Assembly: GCA_027924585.1 (NCBI GenBank)
Contig: BSBM01000150.1
Location: forward strand, 16,784,001-16,848,000
DNA from: Larix kaempferi
Lineage: Eukaryota > Streptophyta > Pinopsida > Pinales > Pinaceae
Length of the DNA stretch: 64,000 bases
Reading direction: 5' to 3'
The notes under the pieces were generated by a model that worked only from the letters and a program-made list of their open reading frames with translations, did no database searches and was not told the DNA's origin. The position numbers and the translations under genes are program-made. This document shows positions 44,807-56,815 of this stretch, one piece after another. The stretch's first letter is position 1. The number at the start of each line of letters is the position of its first letter.

Positions 44807-44882
44807 GATATCCCCAAGTCAAGCTTAAATTGGGAGATTTTTAAGGTTAACCTTGACTTGGGAATGAGTCAAAGGTGGTTTA

Positions 44883-45421
44883 TGTTAATTTTAGATCAAA
44901 TTCACAACAAGAGCATAAACAGGATCACTGTAAGAAACACAATCACAAGATAGACACAAATTTATCCTGGGAAACCCTCATGGGGTAGAAAACCTAGCAA
45001 AACTTCCTCAATATAGATGATCAAAAGTACAAAGACAAAATCCCAAAGCAAGAGCTCCTTCTCCTTTGCAGATATCTCTCTCTCTCTCCTATTCGCAATC
45101 CACAAGTGAGTGTGTGTCCAAATGAGGAGCAAAACACTTCTATTTATACTTTATCTTTCACTTGACATTTTCCCTAACTAGGTCAGCCCCTAACAAATTG
45201 ACCTAATGCTGACTGGGCCGACTTATCTAGGGGACTTAAACACCCCATTACAATTGACTCAAACGGGATCTATTGCCCTGACTTACAAGGGAGGATTTAC
45301 CTCAATGACTTTACATAATCAAATACAATAATGACATCCCGACAGAGGAATAAAACATCTCCGAATAAATTACAATGATAAAATACAATAGAATATTATT
45401 CGAAGTTACAATATTTCAACA
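44883..45421 (-). repeat. C3 3' LTR
   Basis: - strand TGTTGAAATATT start. - strand TATA box TATAAATAGA at 45148-45139. Related to the C1 and C4 LTRs by the GGTCGGCC-type block. Confidence 0.93.
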
Positions 45422-45649
45422 CTCCCCCTTAATGAGAAGGGTATTCTACTGACAGCAGCAACATCAATTGAAGGAGCAAGGAGACAGAGCATCATCAACA
45501 ACATCATGGTGATACATCTATAAATCATTGGAATTTTTCTTCAACGACATCAGCAACTGGAACAGTTACTGGAACATCTTTGATATCTTCAACATATTCA
45601 GTACTGGAGCATCATCTTCTACAAAACTGATCCTCCATCTTTGATCTTC

Positions 45650-46490
45650 ATCTTTTGCAGCACTCGATCGCTTGATCATCTACAACAACAACAGCATCTG
45701 GATCTTTCGATCAGCAACAACATCATCATTTTGATCTTTCGATCAATATCATCATCAACATTTGGATCTTTCGATCAGCAACAACATCATCATAGCAGCA
45801 TGACCTGCAACGCACATGATCCAATTACGGGATGATCAATCCCTCTCACTTTAGGAAATAATGCCAAGGATGATGCAATCCTGATCCAATTACGGGATGA
45901 TCAGTCCCTCTCACTTTAGGACATAAGTCCAAGGATGATGCAGTCCTATCCACATTCTCGGGGACAAAAGTCTCTGGATCACTTTAGGACTAAGGTCCAA
46001 GGAAGATACACTCCAACCACATTCTCGGGGATAGAGGTCTCTGGATCACTTTAGGACTAAGGTCCAAGGAAGATACACTCCAACCACATTCTCGGGGATA
46101 GAGGTCTCCGGATCACTTTAGGACTAAGGTCCAAGGAAGATACACTCCAACCACATTCTCGGCAACAGAGGTCTCTAGATCACTTTAGGACTAAGGTCCA
46201 AGGAAGATACACTCCAACCACATTCTCGGGAACAGAGGTCTCCAGATCACTTTAGGACTAAGGTCCAAGGATGATACAATCCTACTGCAGCATCATCATC
46301 AACATATTTCTCGGAGACAAGGGTCTACGGATCCTTTTAGGACATGTGTCCAGGGATGATACAATCCCACTGCAACATCATCATCAACATCTTTCTCGGA
46401 GACAAGGGTCTACGGATCCTTTTAGGACATGTTTCCAGGGATGATACAATCCTACTGCAACATCATCATCAACATCAGCATTGCTCCCCC
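45650..46490 (-). repeat. C3 3' array
   Basis: Units of about 66 bp (for example at 45987 and 46053) with CTAAAGTGATCC and GGACCTTAGTCC on the - strand, followed by GATC-TTTC-GATC motifs at 45700-45790. Core CCTTGGAC...GTCCTAAA is shared with the C1 arrays. Confidence 0.88.
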
Positions 46491-46501
46491 TTTAGAGGAA
46501 G

Positions 46502-47944
46502 TTACTTTCGAACCACACCAAGCTTGTCTCGGAAATACTCAAACTTTACTTGAGACAAAGGCGTAGTCAACACATCAGCAACTTGTTCATCAGTGCTCAC
46601 ATACTGGAGCTTTATAGCTCCCTTCTGTACCATTTATCATATATAAAAATACTGGATTTCTATGTGCTTTGACTTGTCATGGAACACTGGGTTCTCCATC
46701 ATCTTTATACAACTCTGGTTGTCACATAGAATAACTGTGGCATCCAAATCTAGATCAAATAGACCTGACATCAACTTCTGAAGCCATATGGATTCACAAC
46801 TAAAAAAACAAGCTACTATATACTCTGCTTCAGCTGTGCTGAGAGCCACACTAGACTGCTTCCTGCTGAACCATGAGATCATGGCGGATCCCAGACAATA
46901 ACATCCACCTGAGGTGCTTTTCCTGTCTGAGACACTTCCAACCCAATCTGCATCTGTATAACCATACAGTCTATAGTCATGATCTCCAGCATAGTATAGA
47001 CCCAAGTCTATCATACCTTTCAGGTACCTCATCTCATGTTTTGCATCTACCAAGTGAACACGTCTAGGCTCAACTAGATACTGACTGAGGGTGTTCACAG
47101 CAAAGCATATATCTGTCCTGGTATTCATCAGATACATCAATGACCCAATGATCTGTCTGTACTGAGTCACATCCACTAACTCTGACGATTCATCGGCTAA
47201 CAACTTCAGGTTGGTATCCATCATTGTGGCCATGGCTTTACATTCCAACATATCAAATCTCTTTAGGATTTCCACAACATACTTTCCCTGGATGAGAAAG
47301 ATTCCCTCTGGGCTCTGCCATACTTCCAGACCTAGAAAATAGTGCATCAATCCAAGGTCTTTCATCTTAAATTCTTCAGCGAGCTTCTTCCTACACTTTA
47401 CAATCTGTTTCTCATTTCCTGTCAGAAATAGATCATCCACATACAGCAAAAATATGGCAAGTTCATTATCCATAACCTTAAAGTAAATGTTAGGGTCAGC
47501 TTTACTTTTGGTAAAGCCCAAACTCGTTAAGAAACTGTCCATCCTTTTGTACCAAGCTCTAGTAACTTGCTTCAATCCATACAAAGCCTTCTTCAGCTTG
47601 CATACGTGAGTCTTTTTGTCTTCAACTCCAAATCCTTGTGGCTGCTCTATGTACACCTCTTCCTCAATCACACCATTTAGAAATGTTGTCTTCGCATCCA
47701 TCTGGTGTAAATTCCACTTCATCATGGATTCAAGTGCCATGATGGTTCTAATGGAGGTGTACCTTGCTACTAGTGCAAATGTTTCTTCATAATCAATTCC
47801 CTCTTTCTGAGAGAATCCTCTGGCCACAAGCCTTGCCTTGTATTTCTCAATACTTCCATCAGTTGCATGTTTTATCTTGTATATCCATTTGGAAGATACC
47901 ACACTTTTTTCCTTCTGGTTTGGGAACTGTATCCCAAACATCAT
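46502..47944 (-). pseudogene. C3 reverse transcriptase and RNase H
   Basis: RT opens with SKWIYKIKHATDGSIEKYKA, then LVARGFSQKEGIDYEETFA, HQMDAKTTFLNG, the core LLYVDDLFLTGNEKQ (YVDD intact) and SLMYLMNTRTDICF. RNase H follows: YTDADWVGSVSDRKSTSGG (Asp), STAEAEYIVAC (Glu), LCDNQSCIKMMENP (Asp) and KSKHIEIQYFYI. Two adjacent stops (46637 region, in place of Arg-Asp) break the last 45 codons, which continue in frame to a TAA at 46502 (EQVADVLTTPL). The active-site residues all remain. Confidence 0.93.
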
Positions 47945-48760
47945 TCTTCATTATTGATTGTTATTCTTCCGTCATTTCTTCTACCCATTCTTTCTTCTGT
48001 ATAGCTTCTTCATAACTGGTGGGTTTTTGATCTACAAGATCAAACATCAAAGCCACATAATTGGAAAATGGCTTCGGCTTCTTGCTTACTCTTGTGGAGC
48101 CTTCTGGAGATCCATACTTGTTTGCTTCTTGTATGATTTCTCATGCCCAAGTAGGCTTCCTTTTTCTTGATATATTCATAGTAGGGGGTTCTTGAGGTTC
48201 TAGAATATCATGGTCTTCTGGTGTTTCATTTTCAGGGGAGGGTGCAACTTCTACATTTCTAGGAGGTATATCTTCTTCATATACTTCTTCATACTGGCAC
48301 TTTCTGGATCTCTTGAGAGCTTCTTCTTCATCAAATGTCACATCTCTACTAATATCCATGTGATGGAATCCAGGAATGTATATCCTGAAGGCTTTGGATT
48401 CTTCACAATATCCAACAAATATTCCCTTCTTTCTGGAAGGGTCCAACTTGGTTTTCTTTTCTTTCAGGATGTGAACATATACTGAGCAACCAAATATATT
48501 GAGGTGGCTTACCTCAGGCTTCTTCCCTATGAACATCTCTTCTGGAGTCTTGAATCCAAGAGAACTATGGGATAATCTATTTTGCACATAAACTGTCGTC
48601 CTTGTTGCTTCAACCCATAGATGCATTGGGAGATCTTGATCATGTATCATTGTCTTCACTGCTTCCATAATGGTTCTATTCTTTCTTTCTGCAACACCAT
48701 TATGTTGAGGATTGTAGAGAGTGGTTATTTCCCTCTTGATTCCATCTTCCTTACAAAAGG
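47945..48760 (-). pseudogene. C3 integrase C-terminus and linker
   Basis: NGVAERKNRT (catalytic Glu) near 48690, then MEAVKTMIHDQDLPMHLW and KKPEVSHLNIFGCSVYVHI, KKGIFVGYCEESKAFRIY (the copia GKGY-like C-terminal region). An acidic linker follows (EVYEEDIPPRNVEVAP) up to the RT start. A stop at 48141 and a frameshift near 48700 break it. Confidence 0.88.
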
Positions 48761-49200
48761 TTTAAAAATATTTTGAAGTATATTCTCCACCATTGTCAGT
48801 TCTGAGTGTCTTGATTTTTCTTCCTGAATGATTCTCTATCAAGGCTTTGAATTCCTTGAATTTTCCAAATACTTCATCCTTTTCTTTCAAGAAGTATATC
48901 CATGTCTTTCTTTAATAGTCATCAATAAATTCAACATAATATTCATAACCAATCAAATAAGTGGAGGGAATTGGACCACATACATCTGAATGGATTAATT
49001 CCAACGTACATTTAGTTTTTGTCTCACTTTTCGGAAATGGATTCTTGATATTCTTTCCTTTTGTACATCCTTTGCAAATGCCTTCATGATCAATCTTCAA
49101 ATCCGGTAATCCTACCACTACTTTACTCACATGAGGTAGTGCTTTGTAGTTATGTGAGCAAGCCTCCTATGCCATAGTTCACCTAGGCTAGTGGTCTCAT
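48761..49200 (-). pseudogene. C3 integrase zinc finger and catalytic core
   Basis: GELWHRRLAH begins the HHCC zinc-binding region, CKGCTKGK completes it, then ELIHSDVCGPIPS (first Asp) and TLRTDNGGEYTS (second Asp). Stops interrupt at FIDDY-stop and KYF-stop. All three catalytic positions can be identified together with the Glu in the previous entry. Confidence 0.85.
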
Positions 49201-49216
49201 GAACAAGGGTTGTTTC

Positions 49217-49573
49217 TCAATGTCCCTTGAGTTTGTATAAGTCTCCTTCTTCTTCACCAATGACTACCGCATCTTCAATCATTTTTCCTTTAGGCCACAT
49301 AAGTTCTTGTTCATCTATGAATGCAACCCTATATCCTTTCTTATCTAATGCTGAGATAGAAAGTAAATTCTTCTTCAAACCTGGTACATATAATACTTCC
49401 TTCATTTTCATGGGGGTTCCAGAATCAAGCTTGTAGCTTGCTTCACCAATTCCTTTGATAGGATATTGATATTCATATCCTAATGATACTTTCTGAGGAG
49501 AGTTATTTTCCTCAAGTTTTGATAGAGTTTTATTTTTCCCCGTCATGTGCTTTGAAGCACCACTATCAATCAT
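49217..49573 (-). pseudogene. C3 protease and gag-pre-integrase region
   Basis: Starts MIDSGASKHMTG, the copia aspartic protease active site (DSG intact), followed by GIGEASYKLDSGTPMKMKEV and VLYVPGLKKNLLSISALDKK, the usual protease C-terminal part. A TGA at 49573 side and another at 49217 separate it from gag and integrase. Confidence 0.9.
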
Positions 49574-49639
49574 CCATGTATCTTCTCAAGGTGTTACAGA
49601 CCCAGAGAGTGCAGAGAATAATACATATTCTTCTGCATC

Positions 49640-50536
49640 TTATTCTCTTGCTTGTTTTCTTCGAGGTCCTTCTTCTTCTTCTTCATCATCCTCATCTTCA
49701 GCTAGGTGTGCATGATGTCTTTTGAGATTGTTCTCTTTCTTGTATTCTTCCTTCTTTAATGGACAATTTCTGGCAATGTGTCCTATCTTGTTACAATTGA
49801 AACATTGGAAAGAAGAGTAGTCTCTTCTTGAATTGTTTCTTCTTCTCCTTTGGAACTTCCTGGGAGGTTGAGACTCCTTGTGGATTTCCTTCTTGAAGTT
49901 AGATTGGCTTCTTCTTCTCTTGGTATGGGTGGATAGGGCTTGATCATCTTCTTTAAGTAGAGATTCTCTATTGGCTACTCTAGCCTCTTCTTGGATGCAA
50001 TCTTCCCATACAATGTCAAACTCCATGCTTTCCTTTCTGGCACACATGGTATGGATGAATGAATCCCAAGGTCTAGTGAGACCATTGAGAGCAATCATAA
50101 CTAGTTCATCTACATCAAGGGAGTCTCCAATGGCTTCTAGTTGCTCCTTGAACTGGGAGACCCTTGTGAAGTAGTCTTGGATAGATTATCCTTGGCTCAT
50201 CTTGGTGCCCTTCAATTAAGCTCTCAAATTCATCTTCATATCGATGTTCTTCCCTTCATACATTCTGGCTAGGGCATCATACATCTCCTTCGAGGTATTC
50301 TTGGATGACACTTGAGGGATCAAGTGGTCTTTGACAGAATAAACAATGATTCTCTTTGCCCTAATCAGGTCCTTCTTGTGCTTCTCCTTAGCTTCATCTT
50401 CTCCAGGTTCTGCAAATTCATCCTTGATGTATTTGGCAAGATCATTCTCTTCAAGAATGAGGCCAATCATATATTTCCATGATCGAAAATTCTCTATGCC
50501 TTCTAGCTTATCCTCAATCTTAGTGCTTGGGGCCAT
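49640..50536 (-). pseudogene. C3 gag with CCHC zinc knuckle
   Basis: The probable start is Met 50536 (MAPSTKIEDKLEGIENFRSW), not the upstream Met 50617, because copia gag proteins open with this LxGxENFxxWK pattern. The capsid part includes KEMYDALARMYEGKN and LKEQLEAIGDSLDVDEL (one residue from a shifted reading), broken by stops near 50216 and 50190. Then ALNGLTRPWDSF, a basic stretch and the knuckle CFNCNKIGHIARNC (C-x2-C-x4-H-x4-C intact), ending in an acidic tail (EDEDDEEEEEG). Confidence 0.9.
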
Positions 50537-50941
50537 CTTATCCAGGAGGTCACCAAAAAAATGAAAATCTGACCTTACCAGGAGATGTGCTTGACTGAGG
50601 CGAGTTGACTGGTACACTTGCTTTCTAGAGATTCCAAATTTTCACCCTTCAAATTTGACTTGCGAATTTCGGATCTACAGCAGTTTTCTGGTTCACAATT
50701 TTTTTGGTTTTCAACAGTTTCTAATCCATAAGTCAAACTAGGGTTTGACTTTACCAAATATCTACCCACTCAAAAACTTTGATCCAAGGCTCTAAATTTC
50801 GATTTTGGAGAGGTGCATCTTTCTATGCAATCATATTCCAAAAATTCCAATTTTGACAGAAACACTAATTTCTCACCGGAGGAAGAAGAGAGAGATTTTT
50901 ACCTTGTGAAAGATGTCTTATTCAGGATATCTCTGATACCA

Positions 50942-51478
50942 TGTTAATTTTAGATCAAATTCACAACAAGAGCATAAATAGGATCATTAAAAAAATCGCA
51001 ATCACAAGATAGACACAAATTTATCCTGGGAAACCCTCATGGGGTAGAAAACCCAACAAAACTTCCTCAATATAGATGATCAAAAGTACAAAGACAAAAT
51101 CCCAAACCAAGAGCTCCTTCTCCTTTGTAGATATCTCTCTCTCTCCTGTGCACAATCCACAAGTGATTGTGTGTCCAAATGAGGAGCACAACACTTCTAT
51201 TTATACTTTATCTTTCACTTGACATTTTCTCTAACTAGGTCGGCCCCTAACAAATTGACCTAATGCTGACTGGGTCGACTTCTCTAGGGGACTTAAACAC
51301 CCCATTACAATTGACTCAAAGGGGATCTATTGCCCCGAATTACAAGGGAAGATTTACCTCAATGACTTTACATAATCAAATACAATAATGACATCCCGAC
51401 GGGGGAATAAAACATCTCCGAATAAATTACAATGATAAAATACAATAGAATATTCTTCGAAGTTACAATATTTCAACA
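50942..51478 (-). repeat. C3 5' LTR
   Basis: 537 bp; - strand TATA box at 51205-51196. Followed on the - strand by the primer site. Confidence 0.93.
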
Positions 51479-51790
51479 ATTTAGGTATAACACATGGTTT
51501 TGGGTACATGGTTTCTTGTAGCCCATGGTATTTTCCCAAGGTATTGCATGTAATGGATCCTTTATTAGGCTTGAGGAAGCTCCATTGTAAAGTGGCCGGG
51601 AGGTGAGAGGGTGAGCTCACTTGGCCCGATTGGGCGGTTTTGTCCAAGTAATGAAGATATTCATTGGTGTTGGTTTTTCCCCGCATGAGGTATTCCAAGG
51701 TATATCTATGTGTCTATAAGGTTTCTTGGATTGTAATTGTTTTATTCTCGCTAATTATATTTATGCTCATAAACCTAAGAACCCGTGCTT

Positions 51791-53698
51791 TTGCAGCCCG
51801 CGTATGTGGCAAAGATCAATTAGGGCCTTCTCAAAGAGATGAAAATTTGGGGAAAATGCATGAAAAATCACATAAATGGAAAGAGGGAGGTGTAAGCTCC
51901 TACCTAACACTGACGGCTCATCGAATGGTGAATCGTAGCTCCCGAAATCAACTGTTGAAGATCTAGGTAGGTTTTCCCAATTTTCACCAAAGTTTTCAAT
52001 TTTTTCACAAATGAATTGGTAAAAAGTTCTTTACTCTATTTTTATTACTTTTTACTACCCACTTTTCAATAGTTTTATTTTTCATTTGTGAAATAAACTA
52101 ATTATTTGGTATTTTTAGTGTTATTCTTTGTGCATCTTGTATCCAGGGGACCATATTTTTTCCATTGGTGGTAATTCCCATAGGTATGTTGTTTCTTAAA
52201 TATCATATAGAGTAGGATTTTCGCCATTTTCTCATTTTGCATCCTATCCCTCATTTTTTAAACTTAGGTTATGTTTGTGAAATTGCGACGATTTTACATA
52301 GTGTATGTCATAATTTTACATTTAGAACCTACCCATCCCACGAGCATCCTAGATTTGATCATGTCTTCCATTGATGCTCATGCTACTTTCATTTCTTAGG
52401 ATTCGAGAGTCCTGCTATAGTTTTTCCCAACTTTGTTTTAGAACTGCATTGCTTCCTTCACATCTTTTGCTGGCCATTTCCCGTAGGGGGACTCCCATTA
52501 TGGAGTTATTTTTTAAGCTATTTTTTGACTCCATAAATATAAAAATATGGTTGAGTGAGTTTGTGTGTTTGAAACTCGTTAAAAGGACTTGAAAGAACGT
52601 TCATCTAGTATAAGTTTAAACCTTTTCTGGACAAAATAGACTATTTACAAAAAAGGAATACTCTAGTCAATTTTGGCTAGAAGAGTTCTCCCCTATACAA
52701 TTTTATGCTTTTTCGAGAATTGGAGACTAAATTCACAAAAAAAACCACTTTGAAGTCTTCTTTACGTTTTCAGACTCTCTAAAAATGAAAACTCTAAAGA
52801 ACACTAACTATTGTGGGCTCAATAAATCCACGGTTTGGTACTATTCAAATTGTAATTCCATATGCATTTATCCCACTTGCACTTATGAGCCTAATACCGG
52901 ATTCCATGCTTTTAGCTTGTTATATGAGCCTTCATCTCTTATCTCATTTTCGCTAAACCTTGCATCATTTTTTTCCTTTGCAACTTGAACACCCCTATTA
53001 CTAGGAAGCAACAAAACCCGAGTGTCATTATTCTGCTCATGTTCCTTGCATTATGCATAGGTATGTTCCATGTGCTCGGAACTAGTTCACTTGTCCCGAA
53101 ACTCGTTTCTTCCCCTGTACTATAGCATTTTTTTTTCAGGATTTAATAATATGAAAAAATACAAAAAAAAATGTTCCAAAAAAGATGGATGGGAAATAGT
53201 TATGTTTTTTTATTTATTCCATTGTCGGTTGGTTTTAAGACCTCGATTCTATATATAGCATCACATCATTATGCTATGAATCAGGTTGCATTGGATTGCC
53301 ACTTAGTTATATTTTAGCACTGGTTCTTATGGAGATTGCTCTGTTTAGTCATATTTCCAGAGATCTCCATATGATGTTGAGATGAAAATCCACCTTTACA
53401 TCCACTTTGTATATTTGTGGTTATGTTCTACTTTTGACATGGGCCCACTTTGTATTCATGTGGCCATGATCATTGCTTCTACATTTTTCGGTTCTGCTAT
53501 GTACTTGATTCGACGACCATGTTTTTTTCATTTATGAGCATGAGTATGCCCGCCTCAGGCAGAAAGTTCTAACAAGTTCTGTTGTTGGTTCACTACTTAT
53601 GGTTGGTTGTTGATTACTTCTATTGAGTCCACCATGCACATACTTTCCAGATTTACAATGTATTTTGGCCATCAGTTATCCTTCTGACCTCACACATT
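51791..53698. other. Stretch without recognised gene
   Basis: 1.9 kb, AT-rich, with short frames only (51664-51966 and 52371-52592 are the longest). It may be the decayed 3' part of the element whose LTR starts at 53712, but no pol motif is visible. Confidence 0.4.
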
Positions 53699-54430
53699 AG
53701 GGGGGCATCTGTTATAGCATGACTTTCCACATCTCTGTAACATGCCTTTTTTATAGTTGATTTACATCATTGCAGACTCCCTTATCATGTTATGGTTCAA
53801 TCCACATATCCCTTCTCAGTTAAACCTTCAAAAAATCCAAATTTTATGCATCGAAGCAACCTATACATGTCCAGCCTGTGTCCACAGGGTTCTTCAGTAG
53901 GATAGCCCGCATTCATGTTGTTTTGGAGGTAAAAAATAAAAATATATTTTGGGAAATGTGAAAACAATTTCATGATTATTCAACCATCATTTTCCTGTAA
54001 ATAACAAATGGAACTTCCCTAACTGACTCCCCAAAAGTATAAAAGAGGCAAGAGAAAGCATGAGAAGGAGGAGAGAAGAAATAAAAAGCACCCTGATGCT
54101 ACTCTTTTGCATATTGAATCCATAAACCCTATTTTCCTAGGTCTACATTAAAACCCCATTTCATGAAACCTGAATTTCTAGCATTCTCCATTTCTTTCAT
54201 GCCAAGAAACTATCATATTGTTTTCTTTGGGAGTGCCTTTGGAGTATTGAATAGGTGTATATGTGTGTGGCCCGAGACATAGGAACTCGGCATCTAGTTT
54301 CAAAACAGTGCCACAGCTAGGAGTAGGTGAAATTTATCTTGTATCTTGTTGTTATTTTTTATAAATAATTCTCTTTCTTGTCTAGTAATGTGATGATTTC
54401 TTGTTATTCATTATCTTATAAATTCAACAC
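53699..54430 (+). repeat. Candidate LTR of an old gypsy element, with purine tract
   Basis: TTAGGGGGGCATC (53698-53710) looks like a polypurine tract and is followed by TGTTATAGCATG, a normal LTR start. A TATA box (GTATAAAAGAGG) stands near 54037. The right end is not defined and no second copy is in the window, so this rests on local signals only. Confidence 0.4.
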
Positions 54431-54699
54431 ATTCATTTGCAATTGGATCATTATATTTGCAGTTGTCTGCTTGTAGCTTTGTCCTTGTTTGTGATTGTAG
54501 ATCATTAAATATACATTTGGAGAGAAGTTGAGAAGAGGGATATTCTGCGAACGTTGGATCCGAGGTAGGAAAAATTTTCTTCATTTTATGATTTCTATAT
54601 TGAACTGTAAATTGATTTAGATTGAATTTATTGGCATGATTGTTTGAATTGTTTATGGGCACCACTCTGTAGTAACTTAGCCCAAAATGTTACTAGGGA

Positions 54700-56500
54700 T
54701 TAATTTCCCAAAACACTAGGACCACGATTGAGGAGATCATATCGCAACGCAATTGGATGCGCATCTAATTATGGTCCATGTACCCTGAGTTCCCATCCAT
54801 ACAATCGATGTCCATGATGATCGATGGTTTGTTGGACACCCACCATAGGGTGAGGCCTCTTAGTGACATCTAGAATATTTCTTGCCAAAGGAGGAGGGAC
54901 CAAGTATTGGATCCTGACAAATGGGAGGCGGTAAAAGATGCAAAAAAAGGAAAGGATGTCAAGGGAACTTTGTTTGACATCCATCCTGATCGCGCAGCTG
55001 GAAAGCTGCTTTGACGATGAAAGTTTAGGATTGAGGCTGTTGTGCCTCATGTTTATGACAGGTTTATTGGACCGTTGGGAATGTTCCCCCACCATGACTA
55101 GGTCTCCTTGTACTTCTCCGAACATATTTATGTATAGTTCCTCTTACTCATGCAAGTATGTCGTTGTCTTTCTATGGCATCAGGCAGGGACGCAATTATG
55201 AGCATCCAAGGGCTTGCAAAGACCCTACTACTATACAACCCCCTCCTCAATTGATTCCCATCCCTAGTTGTACTTTTATACGATCCAAGGATGTATTCAA
55301 GCCATCGAAGCTCAAAGTTGAGAACCAGAATTTGATGGCAGTTTCCATGCACACTGCATTGGGAAATGCTATCGTTTCCATGCACGAGGAGAGGTATATA
55401 CCACCCCATGGACCTACAGAGCCTGATTTACAATGTGTGGACAAGTCGATTATTCATATGCTTGACTATGAGATGCTAGTGTCATATGATTTGAGTGCTT
55501 GAGACTCGTACTTTTGTTTGTATGAGAGATGCAGGCCACCATCAACACAACAAGTATATTTATGTACTTAATTTTTTTCATTATACGTTGTTAAATAATC
55601 ATCTTTAATACATGTACATCTAAGAGGATCAATTGAGTAATATTGATTTTTTTTGTTGCTCCATGTAGAGGACCTTCTTTATGGATTCACTCCATTCCAC
55701 TTCCCTGTCAGTTGAGTGTCCAACAATTGCCCTCGATGATGTCTCTGTTGTACATATGCTAATTCCCTCATCCTAACTTTGTAAGTTACATGGATGTGTA
55801 ATTGCAATTATTTTATCATAACTTTCAACTTGTCCATTTCTCAAATTGTAGGTTAAAGGCAAGGACATTGTAGAGGAGTAGGAGACATCGTAGTCTCCTT
55901 CGGATTCCAATTAGCGATCACTAGTCGATGAAGTAATGTAACTTATGTTTCAATACAATATAGAATTCAAGTTGATGTTTAATTTATAATGTTCATTTAT
56001 TATTCTTTTATTGATTGCATGCATGATGTCACCATACATAGGCTCATGTACAGGTGAGATTTGATGTTGCAGTGATGTTCACAGAGGAGTGGGACAGGTT
56101 GACTCAGCATCGTCCTGGTGAGGGCTCATCGAATCAGCATCGTCCTGGTGAGGGCTCATCGAATCAACATCATCCTAGAGATGCCACATAGGAGTATTTG
56201 GAAAGTCTCACCATGGACACAAGCCAAGTAAGTTGATCTATCCACTTAAAATTTTAAATATATGCCATCTTTATAAATTTCAAGTACTATTTAAATCTAA
56301 CTAACTTACATAGTTCAAAATTTTATTTTTTGCAATTCCCATCTTTAGACAACCTTTTCGATCATATGTCACCCCTACACCAAGGGCATGGTGCAGAGGG
56401 TACTGACTGTGGGGATGATCACACAACCCATTAGGGGCCTGGTCCCCATATTGGATGACACTTGTTCATGTTGTGCACATAATTTGATTGTTATGTATAC
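54700..56500 (+). pseudogene. Decayed multi-exon-like coding remnant, unidentified
   Basis: Protein-like blocks on the + strand: DPDKWEAVKDAKKGKDVKGT, IEAVVPHVYDRFIGPLGMFP and VSLYFSEHIYV with stops (54900-55130), a frame at 55158-55502 (KPSKLKVENQNLMAVSMHTA), then short blocks flanked by AG and GT: VKGKDIVEE near 55855 and FTEEWDRLTQHRPGEGSSN near 56080. The pattern looks like exons of a gene separated by AT-rich introns. I recognise no domain. It could be a host pseudogene or a gene carried by a DNA transposon. Confidence 0.35.
56104..56190 (+). repeat. 30-bp tandem repeat in coding-like block
   Basis: Two full 30-bp units and a divergent third; translates as QHRPGEGSSN repeated in frame. 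Confidence 0.75.
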
Positions 56501-56815
56501 ATATATACTTGTACATTTTTATGAACTTGATGGACTATTTCGTATCATATTTTTTCTTCATGGATATATGATGTCTTATGTTTATGTCAACATGAGTTAT
56601 TTATCTTATGTTTATGTTTGTGTGTATGTTATATATCTTTATCAAGCATGTTTATGTTTATGCACATGGATGTTAACTTTATCTTATATTTATGTCAATG
56701 AGTGTATGTTGTTTATGTTTATGTTGATGTTGACGAGTGTATACATGTTATTTATCTTATGTTCATGTTTAATGTTTATATTATTTATCTTATTTTCATT
56801 TGTCATTTACAATTC
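56501..56815. repeat. Degenerate TTTATGTT-rich stretch
   Basis: Irregular repeats of TTATGTTTATG and relatives. The open frame 56388-56819 crossing it is a consequence of the repeat. No gene. Confidence 0.45.

Larger units (their letters stand above)
44883..51478 (-). mobile_element. Element C3: near-complete copia with 3' inverted-repeat array
   Basis: LTRs 44883-45421 (539 bp) and 50942-51478 (537 bp), about 4-5 percent different. - strand primer site TGGTATCAGAGA (50941-50930) and polypurine tract (- strand AAGGGGGAG, 45422-45430). Coding order on the - strand: gag with CCHC, protease, integrase, RT-RNase H, all recognisable, with about seven stops. A 3' array fills 45.5-46.5 kb. It is the only copy here that shows what the full proteins of the C1/C4 lineage look like. 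Confidence 0.94.
42649..51790 (+). mobile_element. Element V: non-coding LTR element, split by C3
   Basis: Two direct repeats about 340 bp long: 42649-42993, and 44841-44882 plus 51479-51790. Both run from GGTTAACCTTGACT to CATAAACCTAAGAAC. Before the right copy lies a further 35 bp starting TGATATCCCCAAG, missing on the left, and a purine tract (GATAGGGGG, 44795-44803). After the left copy comes a weak primer-site-like CGTATCAAAGGTC. The 1.8-kb interior has no recognisable protein. The left LTR appears truncated at its outer end, so no target duplication can be assigned. Confidence 0.6.
44807..51790 (+). repeat. V 3' LTR, split by C3
   Basis: 44807-44882 and 51484-51790. The C3 duplication GTTTA (44878-44882) and ATTTA (51479-51483) sits at the break, one base having changed. 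Confidence 0.65.
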
